From Sipunculus nudus (lineage: Eukaryota > Annelida > Sipuncula > Golfingiida > Sipunculidae), in NCBI GenBank assembly GCA_026874595.1, contig CM049307.1:81384643-81448642 (forward strand): a DNA stretch of 64,000 nucleotides. Direction: 5' to 3'. Of this stretch, positions 10,968-22,987 are shown piece by piece (position 1 is the stretch's first letter; each line of letters opens with the position of its first letter). The translations under genes were made by a program, and so were the position numbers. The notes under the pieces are model-generated. The model was not told the origin of the DNA. It ran no database searches and saw only the letters and a program-made list of their open reading frames with translations.

Positions 10968-11940
10968 ATGTCGCAGTCTGCAGGGCGTCGACCTTCAGGC
11001 AGGAACGAATCTGCGAGAAACGGAGAGAATGAAGGTAGACGGAACAGTGGGCGATATTCAGAGAAATCAAGCAATGGCCGTGAGCGTGAACCGCCACAAA
11101 ACGCTGTAAACGTTGATGAAATCACAGAAATAGTGAAAGAGAAAGTAGAGAACACAGTTAAGAGTTTGGAGGGTGCCCTGTCTAAAAAGGGGAATGTTAA
11201 ACAAGGAAACACAGTGAAGGACATTTTAGATAGCATGCTCCCAGTGTTCATTAACGCTATAGCAGTAGCAGTGTCCACAGCCGTAAAAGGTGCTACTAAT
11301 AGCCTGCTCCAAATGATACAGAAAGAGAACAGAAAGACAGGGAAAAAAATTGAGAAAATGGTGGGACATTTCCAGAGACAAACACTATAGTCAGCAGGTA
11401 CAAACTGGACGAGCTCGAACAGTACTCGAGGAGAGAAAACATAAAGATATGTGGGATCCCAGAAGAGGAAGATGAGGCTGCAGAGGTCACCACCGGTAAG
11501 ACAGTTGAACTCCTTAGCAAGATAAATGTAAGCATCAAATCTTGTGATATCTCTGCATGCCACAGAGCCAGTTCAAGAAATAAGTCGGGCCCCAGACCAA
11601 TTGTGTGTCCAGGCAAACAAAGGACAGAGTGATGAAGAATAAGAAAAAACTCAGGGGGGTACCAGGCCCGAAGGTCTACATTAATGAAGACTTGACTGCA
11701 CTAAGGTTCGAGTTATTCCGATTTGTCAAGAACTTGGAGAATGTGAATGAGAGGACGGTAAACACAAGAGATGGCAGGATCATATGCATGCATAGAGACA
11801 GGGACCAAGGTACAGGCAAGTGGATTACATTGGACTCTGCAGATGATCTCTTCAAACTAGGAGTACGAAACCCAGATCTTGAACTGTTAGGACTTGGTGA
11901 CTGTGTGTTGAATATTGATGACTTAGATACTAGGGCATAG
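10968..11940 (+). pseudogene. non-LTR retrotransposon ORF1-like protein, frameshifted
   Basis: A reading frame from ATG 10968 encodes a Ser/Arg/Asn/Glu-rich N-terminus, then a helical, Lys/Glu-rich segment likely to form a coiled coil, and stops at 11388-11390. The protein resumes in another frame at about 11399 with KLDELEQYSRRENIKICGIP, a signature of ORF1 RNA-binding proteins of LINE elements, up to about 11590. It resumes again in a third frame from about 11605 (TKDRVMKNKKKLRG onward) to the stop at 11938-11940. So at least two frameshifts break one ancestral ORF of roughly 320 codons. In live elements this protein binds element RNA and acts as a nucleic acid chaperone. The endonuclease region follows about 110 bp downstream on the same strand, as expected for ORF1-ORF2 order. 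Confidence 0.85.
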
Positions 11941-12048
11941 GACAGGCATGGAGTGCCAGTCAAAGGTAAGGAAACTCTTAACTTTCCTGAACACAGTGAA
12001 ATTCACTCATATGACCATAACTACTCAGTACCATGTCAAGAGTCAACT

Positions 12049-12694
12049 TTAAATTTTCAATGTTGTAATGTGTGTGGTTTAAGAAGTAAATTGAATATTC
12101 CAGAATTCACTGAAAACTTGAAAAAAATTTGACATATCATGTTTTTGTGAGACCAAACTGGATGATATAGATATTGATGATATAACAAGCAAGGTTAATG
12201 ATATGGGCCTTGAAATTATATATAAAAACAGGAAGCGCTGTTCAAATGTGAGATCAGGTGGCCTGTGTGTTGTTTACAAAAAGTGGCTGGACAAATATAT
12301 CACCTTTAAACAGTCAGGCAGTGATCTCATACAGTTTATTATCATAAATAAAGCTGTTACAGGTTTGGACAAGGACTTAGCACTTGGTAATGTATATGTA
12401 CAACTTGAAGGGTCTAAGTACCAGCACGATGAACCAATGTTAGAACTACAGGATGAAATCCTTTCCATGAAGGACGAGTTTTACATTTGTATATGTGGAG
12501 ATTTTAATGCGCACACGCAATACCTAAAAGACTATTTTGAGACTAGTGAACTCATACTTGAACACCTGGAACTAGACCGAGAGGTAACAGAAATATTAAA
12601 TGATATTAACACTCTAGATGAACTTGGTATTAACTTCGAAGGCTTCAACTTCGAGTGCCCCCGAAAGCATCCCTACCACTTCATTTCAAACTGA
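12049..12694 (+). pseudogene. non-LTR retrotransposon ORF2 endonuclease domain, truncated
   Basis: Encodes the N-terminal part of an apurinic-type (exonuclease-endonuclease-phosphatase) domain. Visible motifs are NVCGLRSKLN near the start, then after a frameshift in a poly-A run (about 12120-12130) FCETKLDD, then GGLCVVYKKW, and GDFNAH at 12497-12514 in the frame ending at the TGA at 12692-12694. In intact elements this domain nicks target DNA to prime reverse transcription. The final S-D-H block is not seen and no reverse transcriptase follows, so the protein is broken. It sits directly downstream of the ORF1 remnant, and the two clearly belong to one element. Confidence 0.85.
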
Positions 12695-14354
12695 AGAATG
12701 TGCTGAAGATGAAGTCACAACTTCATATTACCAGCCAAATGCAAGTCCTTACTGCCTTTATAATATCATGACTTTAAATATTTTTTACAAACATGATAAG
12801 ATACATCATCATTAATGCTAATAAATCCAAAAGATTAAAACTTAAAAATTGTCTCAGTTCCAGTGAAAAGATACAAATGTTTTATGTAGATTGCTTTTGA
12901 GGAGAGATACATGATTCAGTTTGATTACTGAACTCTTACATATTTGATTTTTTATCAGTCTTAGCAACAAACTGTTCTGTGGGAGACATCTTATTGGTTT
13001 ATTTTCAGATGATGATAAGAGAGCATAATAATGTACATAAGCATTTATGTGGACCAAATAATATTTTCATCTAACACAGTGCTCACATCTAATGATGGGC
13101 AGGGCAGTACAAAATATATATCTCATGTGGTATATTTCTGCTGGTGACCAAACCAGTATGAAAATAATCATAAACACTATAACTGAACTTAATTTATCAA
13201 TAGCAGTGGTGCCAATCCAGTTGTCGGTTATAGTTTACAATTGAAATTCTGTATTTTCAACGAAGTTTTAACTTATGAAATTTCTTTTCTTTCAACAGGT
13301 TAGCCATGCAGCTTGCCAGACGCACCCTGTGCTGGTATTTCCATGTGAGGCAAGGGTCATCATGCTGGAAGAGGATACATCCGTTCACCTCTTCAAGCCA
13401 GCAGATGCACAGAACATAATGCATGATCACAATTACCATAGTACGAAACAAAACATCCCACTTACATCCATCCCCATCAAAAATACATTTGTTACACCAA
13501 GATCAAGTGATGGCACCCATTCAAATGACACACTAACAAATACAATACCCTCTTATATCATTCATACCCTTACAGAATCTACAATACATGAAAATACATT
13601 TGTGAATCCACCCTCTTACAGTCCAGTCCCCGAGTCACCAGAACATAACATAACAATGGATACCTCATGGTGTCCCAACCATGACAGTTTTGATGATGAT
13701 GATGATATTTACAATGATAGTAATGAGGATGCCCAAATTTTTTAAATTTCTGATAATGCATCCCAATATACTGATGACAGTAAATGTTTGGTTTTTGACA
13801 CTTGTCTGATACAGTTGATTGACCCATTATATGAAATAATTAACCTAAGGGACTGTTATGAAATTTTACATTGTATGAAATTTAGGTGTAATTCTTAAGA
13901 TGACGTAATATATGCATTGGTCACACCTACGGCATGATATACTTCTCAATAAATCATACCCATAGTTCCCAAGAAGTTAAAACTTCAAGTATACTTATTG
14001 ATCCTGACAGGACTCTGAGGATTAATTAGGTCACGGTAACCTATTTTACTCAAGTCACTGTGAAGCACACGGTTTAGCATCTCAGAATAGAACAGTAAGA
14101 AATCGATTACAGAATATCTCCCGTAATAACTTGAAACCGGTTTCAAAATACCGCCCCCTCCCGCATTTATTTTCATTAAGATACTTAATTTATATATTTA
14201 CTTAAATTGACAACCACAGGCAGAACTTTTCCCCTATTTTTATTAGTGCTAATACGATACATTAAATAATATCCACCAACCATTTTATTATCATTTATCT
14301 GTGTTACTTTTGTTCATTTAAATTGTGGACTGTGTTTGAAACCTTGAAATTTGT
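12695..14354 (+). other. sequence after the LINE remnant, with one weak exon-like ORF
   Basis: No reverse transcriptase is found. An open stretch to 13745 follows a good splice-acceptor-like TTTCTTTCAACAG at about 13290-13303. It is Thr/Pro/His/Asn/Asp-rich with a poly-Asp run near 13692 and shows no known domain. It may be element 3' sequence, a chance ORF or a terminal exon. A candidate AATAAA lies near 13950. I do not assign a function. Confidence 0.25.
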
Positions 14355-14497
14355 CCAACAACGGTACTTCGATAAAAAGGTAACTTTTCGAGGTCGTTGT
14401 CGAACCGAGCTGTGATATTTATAAAGGAAATGTGGACCGTGAAAAAGTAGTGGTTATTTTGAGGTGGTCGCTAAAATAATTTGGTCGTTAGGCGAAG

Positions 14498-14500
<3 letters not shown>
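14355..14500 (-). mobile_element. degenerate relative of the 137-bp pogo-like MITE
   Basis: On the minus strand AAAACTTCGCCTAACGACCA, ACCACCTC and ACTTCG-like words follow the order seen in 7676-7812 (AAAACCTCGCCTATAACCA, CACCACCTC, ACTTCGAAATAACGACCAC). One end abuts an (AT)n tract, as in the other copy. It is diverged and the limits are approximate. Confidence 0.5.

Positions 14501-14502
<2 letters not shown>

Positions 14503-14565
<63 letters not shown>
14503..14565. repeat. (AT)n microsatellite
   Basis: AT dinucleotide tract next to the degenerate MITE. Confidence 0.96.
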
Positions 14566-14568
<3 letters not shown>

Positions 14569-16781
14569 AAACTCTTGTTTTTCAAAATTTAACTAGCTTT
14601 AAATCTATATTGAGAGGGGGTTGGGTACATAGAACGATGCGTGAGAAAAATTAGGTTCAGGGAATAATCTGAAATAGGGGTAGCTTAAACTCTTTACACC
14701 CTTTTTCGCACACAACGTGCAAAGGTTTATGGAAAGAGCAGGATAGATTTGACATATAAGTTAAGATAATACTGTAACTTGTACGTTAGAACACAGACAC
14801 CCAAACTAAAAAGTGATTTATCTTATAGCGGTCTCAACAAATTCCTTCTAGTTAATAATGAAATGGATTACACGAAGGAATGTATAATCACATCGCTGTG
14901 AGGAATGTATAGATTTATCACAATATGTTGCACTTGGCCCGCTTTCAATAGTCCACCGCGTGGCCAAAGCATACAGTCTTAATTCGTCACAAAGTCCCCT
15001 CTCATATATTTGAACCGATTGTTATAAGACGTAGTTGTGTTACGAAAGTACAAATTAGTGCTAGATTTTAATCTTGGCAGGTGATACATAAAGTGCATTG
15101 CAAAGAGAGGTGTTTACTTTTTTTCAGTAAGGACGAGCATGCGCACTGCAAGCTCTTGCCCTGTCGTCTGCACTCATAAATGTCAAGGACAATTAGGCCA
15201 TATATAAATATGTCACAAGTACAAGTACCTTAAAATTTTAATCGATCCTAAAATTAAGAACGATATTATCAAAAATAATTGGTGAGTGATAGTGCAATGA
15301 AATGTTTGTCAAACTAATTCAGCATTGGATGGTGCAAGCTGACGCATATGAACCTCATTACACACATGCATAACACATATAAATAATCGATACTCTTAAT
15401 ATTCCTTAAATCCTACCTATTTATTCAGTTAAATGCGAGATAACCAATTAGTTTCCCTGCAGTTGATTTATTTTATATCTGTAAACAAGACGGGTGGCAG
15501 ATAGCTATCACAGTATTATATTGCAATGCGTAACGTAAGCCCGTGTTTACATTGATTATTGCGTTGTTGTTCTGAACGACTTGCTGCTTCAGCATGAACT
15601 TGTTTACAACATATTTTGCAACGCACCATGCACACTGCGCAGAATCGGACTCAAAGTAGCACTTCCGCCAGAGATCATATCTACTCAAACGAGCCTCTTT
15701 CAGTTAGGCTCTTACGGGACGGCTGGGACTACTTGTCTCAACTGTCAAACTTTAAAATCAAATATCTGTTTCATTTCGAGGAAACACCTTCTGTTTACAT
15801 TTCAGGTGCACATGCTTAACAAATATTACTTATTCCGTAAATCCCTTAAAACAAAACATTCATGTTTATGTACATGTAATATGCCTTGAAATCATTCTTA
15901 TCCAACATATTTGAATGGACTACATTACCTCTTCACAACATTTATACCTACGCCGCTGGTGTATTTATAGAAGCCCTGGTGCATTGTGGGGTGCAATTTC
16001 GTTTAGATATTAATAATGTTAATGAGATTTTGTTTATTTCAAAACTGGGTAATTTCATAATAATTTCAAAAGTCATTTAAACCATTTAAACTTAGTGATA
16101 GAGAGAGGCATGGCCATTTCCATTTTTGTGACAAATAAATCTAGTTATACTGCAGTCTGTGTACACGCTACATTAGTTACAGCGTAATTTGTTTATTCTC
16201 CTAATGGACCAGTGTTGTTTGGTTCCGTGTATCATGTACTCCCGACTCGACCATATTCACATGGATATATAACAATCAGTCATTCGGCGGGGTCATTGTT
16301 TATCATGACTCACAATTCTTTATCATATAAATGTATATATACGGTCAACATTGTGACGTATATGCAGTCAGGGTTATCTGGCAGAAATAGCTCAAATAGC
16401 TCATATATCCGTCACAGGCGCTTGATCCCTATAAACATGATATAGGCCTATGTGGTTTGCAAGGTATATATTATGATAATAAAATATTCTGACACGATTT
16501 CAGACCTGTTGGCGTGAATACGTCCCCCTTTTCTTTCAGGAGGCTGTTAACAGCGTATGGTTGCTTGGTATGCAGCCATTCCTTGAGCGAGGGAATCCCT
16601 GGGAATATCCCACTTGATGTTAGATTCGCTAGATTCATTTTATGTTAATATAAATAATTTTAAGGGTGCATAGTAATATACATTGTCTTATTTTGAACTG
16701 TTGTGTTAATATGTTTTCATATGAAGAAGAACACAGTATATTTGCTTCATTTTATATAAAATTTCTTATTTATATTTTTAG
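14566..16781. other. AT-rich DNA, no confident gene
   Basis: Mostly unassigned. A TTTTCTTTCAG at about 16531-16541 precedes a short open stretch of 25 codons ending at a TGA near 16618. Given the next entry it might be an exon, but nothing in it is recognisable. Open stretches near 15581-15889 show no conserved motif. Confidence 0.3.
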
Positions 16782-16953
16782 GTTATCAACCAATCAGAAA
16801 AAAGGCATCATGTGTTGCTGTGAATGGATGGATACTTCTTCAGACAGTCCAAGATTAAATGCCGCTACCAGTGAGGAAAGCGAATATTTTTGTTCAGATA
16901 TTGTGAGCCTTAATGATGAAAGACCAGCAGAAGTGATTGAATGTGGATTTTAG
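16782..16953 (+). CDS. candidate 3'-terminal exon, function unknown
   Basis: A pyrimidine/T-rich tract ending in TTTTTAG at 16781 is followed by an open stretch of 57 codons to the TAG at 16951-16953. The translated end is balanced and acidic (for example SDIVSLNDERPAEVIECGF), unlike the low-complexity frames around it, and looks like a soluble C-terminal tail. A possible AATAAA lies about 200 bp downstream (near 17152). No upstream exon was identified with confidence and no family was recognised. It could be a chance ORF. Confidence 0.25.
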
Positions 16954-17586
16954 TCCGGAAAACACAAGTTAACTGGATTTTAAGGACCTAACAGTAAATC
17001 AACCTATTATCGCTCAAACTCAGGAATCCGCTGTAACGGCGCTGTTAGCAGCCTTCCCTTTCTTTCAGAAAAGTATTCACGTCCACAGGTCTGTGAAGAA
17101 TCAATGAATCAAGAAAGATGTTTACACTGCAGTACACTTCCGGTTTACTTCAAAATAAACCTGTCAAAAAGAGCCATCGCGGAGTTTTACATGCGTTTAA
17201 TTATGTTTCTTTTATAATCATATGAATCATCATGTGGTTATACGGGGAAAGTGTTTTCCTTCAGTCATACTGTTTCCTTCAGTTATATAATTTTAATGGC
17301 TGTCGAAAAAAATACATGAGAGAAACAGCTTATTTTTAAGATGATTCAAAAACCAAGTCAGTTAAAAAGGATAGGTCTATGGCCTGTTGGAGGTATACTT
17401 TCTATTGGATTAAGTTAGAGGTCACGAACGAAAAGAAAGATATGTTAATATTAGGTCTTGTGTATGTCAGAATTTATGTTCAGGAAGATATGGAAACAAT
17501 CCAGAAGTCATATACTTAGACTGAATGTCTGAGGTACGTGCTATCAAGATTTCACCGTTCAGCCTTAGAGGTAAATATGGCGAGGT

Positions 17587-17865
17587 AACCGGCTTCTGTA
17601 GCTCAGGGGTAGAGCACAGGACTCAAAGCTGGGAGATCGTGAGCTCAAATCTCGGCCGAGGCGGTCGGCCACCAACCAGGGAAAGCGCTCTACAAGCTTA
17701 ATTAATGGCTTTCTGTGCTCAGCAGTCGTGTTTTAACTCACAAACGAGTGCGCCTTTCGGGGGTTTCTTGGTGCTACGACCCAGCAGTGGGAATGGCACA
17801 CACCCAGGACCCGCAGGATCGGTACACCGAGCCTGGCTGACACCAGTATACTCCAGTGTAAGCCC
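17587..17865 (+). mobile_element. SINE family A, head and body
   Basis: The tRNA-like head has an A-box TAGCTCAGGGGTAGAGC (17599-17615) and a B-box-like GAGCTCAAATCTC (17641-17653). The family body follows: AGGGAAAGCGCTCTACAAG, CACAAACGAGTGCGCC, GGGTTTCTTGGTGCTACGAC, CCCAGCAGTGGGAATGG and CACACCCAGGACCCGCAGG. It is the most complete family A copy in the window. The A- and B-box spacing fits an RNA polymerase III promoter. No target duplication could be fixed. Confidence 0.85.
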
Positions 17866-18002
17866 TTGTCAAGTTGTCCGAAATCGGAATGGAGCTTTGC
17901 ATATGTACATAGTACATAGCTATGTAAGCATTAAAAATGGATACGGTTACCTCCATAAAAAAAATTTAAAATCTGGGGAGAATGTTGGGATGGGGTGGGG
18001 GT

Positions 18003-18066
18003 GGGGGATCGAACCGTTGACCTTCCGCTTTGTAGGGTAACGCTTTATCCACTAAGTAACGTCAAA
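18003..18066 (-). mobile_element. tRNA-like SINE head, opposite strand
   Basis: On the minus strand an A-box-like TTAGTGGATAAAGCG (18041-18055) is followed by a B-box GGTTCGATCCC (18005-18015). The region resembles a tRNA from D-arm to T-arm, but I could not close an acceptor stem. It faces the SINE at 17587, so the two are arranged tail to tail with about 140 bp between. Confidence 0.6.
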
Positions 18067-18706
18067 TCCCGAACCTGGTGAACTTTCCAGTTAGGCTTAA
18101 TAATAAAAAGACATCAGACAAGTGTGGTATGATTTTTGTGGTTTATAGGTGTGGGTGAACATGTCCATGTTATGATGTTCAACTAGCACTGCTAGGTACA
18201 TGTTAACGCCCCCGCTGTGAACGCTCAATGTGATATGAGCATTAACCTATAGAGTTCCGTGACGTTTCTATAAGCATAATTAATTGCACGAAATGCTTCA
18301 TTTATTATGAGTACAGACACGATCTTGTGAATCGTGTACCAGTCACTGATCAAATATGTCACAGTACCAAATATATCACAGTTAGGGGTGTAACGATTTA
18401 CACAAAATCTGAGATTACATACCAGATCCAGTTATTATATTATACCAGCGATAAACCCATAATATCGACATGCCACCTTGGACATCCGGGTGTTATCGTA
18501 TACGAAATATGGCAGTCCCACGAGTGTTTTCGAGAAACTGTGAGAAATAATCTCCCGAAGGTCCGATAAGGGGGATGTGACAACAAATGTACTCCAAAGA
18601 CAGCGACAGGACGAGAATCTGCGGAGAGAGGTTGTTAAATTGGCAAGGGGCGTGTATAAACAGAGTAAAGAGCGGAATAATGCTTTCTGTGGAACACGCC
18701 CAAATC
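18067..18706. other. unassigned DNA with a hAT-like end motif
   Basis: No gene is seen. TTAGGGGTGTAACGATTTAC at about 18381-18400 resembles the terminal repeat of a common short hAT-type element, but the opposite end was not found. Confidence 0.35.
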
Positions 18707-18885
18707 TTCATATTATATTATATATTATTTTATATTATATTATATTATATTATATTTTCTTCATATTATATTATATTATATTATATAATATTATATTAAT
18801 TACATGTATATTATATTCACGTATATGTATATTATATTATATTATATTATATTATATTATATTATATTACATTATGTATAAAAAT
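18707..18885. repeat. (ATATT)n pentanucleotide tract
   Basis: Imperfect ATATT/TATTA repeats broken twice by short unique stretches. Ile/Tyr-rich frames through it are artefacts. Confidence 0.95.
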
Positions 18886-19621
18886 GTATATATCATATTA
18901 TATATATGTATATTTATTTGTTTATTGTAAACAAAGTATAAATGTCGTAAACAGGTCCGTGTATATCTATATCTGTGCAATACGTGCCCGTTGTCAAGTG
19001 AACTAACAAACCGTGATGAGACAAGGAGCGCATCAACATGTAATACAAGGCGGGGATTTCCACCATCTGATGTTGTTTACGTGGTTTTTAACCTGAGGTA
19101 CGTGGTTCTAGCCGCAGGTGGTATCAAAGGGCACGTACCACATTAAAAAGGTCTAGATACTGCGCACTACATTCGCTAAAAAGCACTTGTGCACTATTTA
19201 TAGTCTAGTTTGTTGAGAATAATATTCCTGGTGTCTATCTTTACTGCAGTCACAATTCTATACACACCTTTATGGGCACTGATCCAGGACAGTACATTGC
19301 GGGAGTGACATGCAATATATCCTATGTTTTCTATAGTTCCATGTTTGCTGAAGACATTTAATGATAACATTCGATGGGCGCTGAAGGCCTTCTATACTAC
19401 ATAAAACCAAAAAAAGGTTCATAAAAATTTTATTTCCCGCACAAAACTGTCTCAGTTGTACATCGAGTAAACACTATTCCACTCCCAATGCATATTACCA
19501 TTCCACACATTTGGCCGTAGAATATTGATTTTTTAATTTAACATGAGCCGAACCACGCTCCCTGGTTCCCGGACGGAAGGAAAATACTTACAAACTGAGA
19601 TTTGCATTCTCAGGAATGCAA
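18886..19621. other. unassigned DNA
   Basis: No coding region or recognisable element is seen. Confidence 0.4.
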
Positions 19622-19933
19622 GCCTCCGCCAGGGGGCGGTCCTTATTGTGGAATGCTCCCCGAAACGTGTTTGTATTCTATAATGCGGATCATATTCCCA
19701 GGTTCATTCGTGCATAAATGACTGTACATTTGTGAATATTCCTGAAGGTTTCCTTAAGCCGGATCACAAGGCGAATCCACACCGAAATTGAATCGATTCT
19801 TCCTTGGATTATTCCCGAAATGTCTTGTACATTTCATGATTCTGTTCATGATTGTGTGAGTTATGTTGTGAATAAAAACACACACACATACACACACGGA
19901 CGGGGATAAACACATATCCCTCCTGGCGGAGGC
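19622..19933 (-). mobile_element. 312-bp CCTCCGCC-type inverted-repeat element
   Basis: The two ends are GCCTCCGCCAGG (19622-19633) and its exact reverse complement CCTGGCGGAGGC (19922-19933). The interior on the minus strand includes a (GT)n stretch, then TTCGGTGTGGATTCG, matching the general layout of a short element widespread in marine invertebrates. There is no coding capacity. Related fragments lie near 8390, 58500 and 59770. Confidence 0.75.
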
Positions 19934-20904
19934 AAATAACGAACCTGTGGAGGAGTTGTTAGCCTTGCGTGGGTGGAGTAAAGTCACTCATAGAAAACCA
20001 ATGTGACAACTTAGTCTGACTAATAATATATGTTATTCATCACTGACTTATAAATCACCCAAGAAGATTAAAATTTTGATCAATGTTTATCACTAGATTT
20101 CTGTAATATTTTGATCGTCAATGACGTCAGAATTATGCTAGCCAATAACATCAAGGCACTCCTCGTTCACACCAGAACGGAGAAAAATGTCTGTTACATG
20201 TATTATTAGGTCCTTCCTTCACGCCTTCTTGTGTATTTCGCCTTGTAGCCCGTTCCAAATGATTAAATTCCGATTTCGGACCCGGGTCCAAGTTTAGGCG
20301 TGCAAACACAACTCAGTAGGCATTTTTCTAAACACGATTCAGTAGGCATTTAGTTTTTGACTTATAGATCTACTTTGAGTCGAGACACAAGTCATACGGA
20401 AAACTGCACTGCAACGATCACAGTAATCTTATCGTTATCATATGTTACAAATGAAGCGTTAACAAAAAGGAATACATGTAAACATGCAAACCAAAATGTA
20501 AATATCCTTATATAAAAACCGCCGTCATTTCCTCTTTCTTCCATGAGTTTACACAATCTGTAAGAGATATGCTTGTATATGCGGTCAGATATTCAACAAA
20601 CATGGAGGGATTTACTAATATATATATGCTGAACATTAACAGATACTTTCACTCATGGTCGGTGTTGTTAGAAAGTATACAAACATATGTAACTGTCGGT
20701 CGATCTGATATATTTTAAGTAACAGCCTGGCCGTATTCTTAACAGAGTTAGGTATTAAGTCTGAAGAAAAATACCAAGATATAAATCAAAAGATTAATCT
20801 TGAGAATATTCGACCTGCATAAATTCTTCCACAGTCCCTTCTATAAGAAGCATGCAAGCAAGCTACTTCATTCCATTTTTCTGTCTGTATCATTTACTGA
20901 ATTA
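19934..20904. other. unassigned DNA
   Basis: No gene or recognised repeat. A small direct repeat (AGTAGGCATTT twice) lies at about 20315-20350. Confidence 0.4.
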
Positions 20905-21380
20905 AAGCTAAGAAGATAAAATGTCTCTTACCTTTAAATATACAGCATATCTATCATGTTACGAATTCTGCTTGACATTAAATAAATTGAAAATTATGTT
21001 TTGATGAAATACTAGTAACTAATAAACAAATTTTTATTTTATACGTCACGTCATTTCAAACAGGCTTAAACATGTAATATTTTTCTTTTAAAATAAAACT
21101 AAATAGCCAAACGCTCGTCATAGGCTGCACTATTCTCTTTTTGTGGATCTGAATAATTACTGGGAAGATATAAGATGTTTCTTACTTTTTTTAATATACA
21201 GGATATCCTTCATGTAATTAATTCTGCTTGGAATTAGATAAACTAAAAAAAGTTTTAAAAGAAATATATAATAAACAAAGCAAGCATACACATGTACATA
21301 TTTTTCTTTAAAATAAAAATATAGAGCTAAACGATCGGTATGCTGCACTATTACCATTAGGGTTGGATTCGAAATAATTT
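20905..21380 (+). repeat. diverged tandem duplication, unit about 220-255 bp
   Basis: The first copy runs from AAGATAAAATGTCTCTTACC through ATATACAGCATATC, ATTCTGCTTG, TTTTTCTTTTAAAATAAAA and GGCTGCACTATT. The second copy, from about 21167, repeats the same landmarks in order (AAGATATAAGATGTTTCTTA, ATATACAGGATATCC, ATTCTGCTTGG, TTTTTCTTTAAAATAAAA, TGCTGCACTATT). It is non-coding. Confidence 0.75.
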
Positions 21381-21569
21381 CAAATTTTTGGACCAATCTA
21401 TCGTCTGGTTAATGGCTTAAGCTACGTAATATGTAGGCAAAAATATTTTTAAACCCTTTTCAATTATCTTTAAAAGATATATTGAAAAGTCCAGTGCATT
21501 TCAAAATCGCGATCTTTTCTGAGCCCTATGCATTCCCCATGGGATTTAGGACTAGAGGATTTCTATCTC

Positions 21570-21725
21570 GGTCTTGTACTCGGACTCGGAGAGAAGGACT
21601 CGAAAAATTAAACCGAGTCAAGCTCGAGTCGAGCTCGGAATTGAAGAAAGTGGACGTTAATTCGAACTTTAAGGACTCGAGTGGCTTGAACTCGGACTCG
21701 GATGGTTTGGAGTCGGATACATCAT
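21570..21725 (+). repeat. GACTCG-rich cryptic simple repeat
   Basis: Many copies of ACTCGG, GACTCG and GAGTCG, including GAGTCAAGCTCGAGTCGAGC. The open frame through it is Ser/Leu/Lys-rich only because of this hexamer. A smaller relative with CTCGGCCTCCCGGACTC lies near 26366-26385. Confidence 0.75.
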
Positions 21726-22169
21726 TGATGAAAACACGTTTGCCTTTTAAGTCTTTAAAAGAGAGTTATTTAAGGGAAGTTAAGTAACAATACTTGAACG
21801 TTTAAATATACAAAATGCTGACAAATGTTTTATAATCAATGCAGGTTCACTTTTTTCAATATATGTGAGTAATAAAATTGTTTGCTAAATGAGAAAACTA
21901 ATATCATATATCATCTTTTTTTTAATCTCTAACTTTGTGAGGCAAATGCGGAATGTGAAACGTGCATAGCTAATGCCTTAATCAGGCACTTATATTTCTG
22001 TTATAGCACACTACCCTTGCAATTAACCTAGTTCCCGGCAAATAGCACGGTTCCCTTACCAACTGCACGAGGAACCAGGTTTTAACGTCCGCCTTTAAGC
22101 GGGAAGTACGGCTGTACCCAGAAACAGCCCTTCTCAATAATTTCCGGTTTGGAAACCTGTCATGTGACA

Positions 22170-22340
22170 ATTATAATTCTGATGAAATGACCTGATATTT
22201 GGCACCTAGTCATAAAGGAAGTATAGTGTGATCTAGTTCTCTACTGACTTTACCTCCGGGGGCAGCCCAATTATACCGTTCTCTAAATTTAGACCTTTTC
22301 CATGTAAGGTAAGAGACATTCCGGCATATTAGCACGCGGT
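22170..22340 (+). repeat. dispersed repeat, copy 1
   Basis: Shares TCTGATGAAATGACC, GACAGCCCAATTAT-like and CTCTAAATTTA words in the same order with 27046-27190 on the same strand. The flanks also show faint similarity (around 22000-22160 and 26910-27040), so the full unit may be longer. Confidence 0.7.
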
Positions 22341-22803
22341 CACTGGATTCACTGGATTAATTTTTAAAATTCAAAATTTTCAAAACATCTTTACTGACTT
22401 TTGCGACATTGTTTTGCCATATTTTTTAAAAAATCCTTTTCATTTCAATTGGTTGCTTATTAGGGTTGTAAAGGTAATAAAAGACTAGTTATTTTCGACA
22501 ACAGATGCCCAGTTGCATCATGCAGTTTGCAGCCTGCAAAATCATCCTTTTTAAAGACACTTTTTTAGGATTAACTGAAAATAACGCCAACTACTCTTTT
22601 TCACCCTTGTGAAGCAATATTCCTTTTTTTAACCCTCTTCCTCGGTGAAAAAAATTGATTTATGCTATTTCTCTCTTGCCATAACAGTCTAGTTAGAACA
22701 AGAATGGAACACTTGTCTGCAAATGTCCAGCCCGAGTCACAACGTGTAGAAAATGCCCTTATCTTCATGAAGGGAATGTGCAATGTATGTTTCTGACTTA
22801 CGA

Positions 22804-22811
<8 letters not shown>
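22341..22811. other. unassigned AT-rich DNA
   Basis: No gene or element recognised. Confidence 0.4.

Positions 22812-22860
<49 letters not shown>
22812..22860. repeat. (AT)n microsatellite
   Basis: AT dinucleotide tract. Confidence 0.96.
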
Positions 22861-22862
<2 letters not shown>

Positions 22863-22923
22863 AATAACTTTAAGTCCAAATGACATATACATATTTTGAA
22901 TCCTCGAAATGTCCTCTATTAGA

Positions 22924-22928
<5 letters not shown>

Positions 22929-22981
<53 letters not shown>
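22929..22981. repeat. (AT)n microsatellite
   Basis: Second AT tract, about 70 bp after the previous one. Confidence 0.96.

Positions 22982-22987
<6 letters not shown>

Noticed and set aside
10916-11563. 215-codon minus-strand frame
   Set aside because: Antisense shadow of the LINE ORF1 remnant. The plus strand carries the recognisable protein.
17705-18040. 111-codon plus-strand frame
   Set aside because: Made of SINE body and the facing tRNA-like head.
21482-21787. 101-codon Ser/Leu/Lys-rich frame
   Set aside because: Composition is dictated by the GACTCG-type repeat, and no domain is present.
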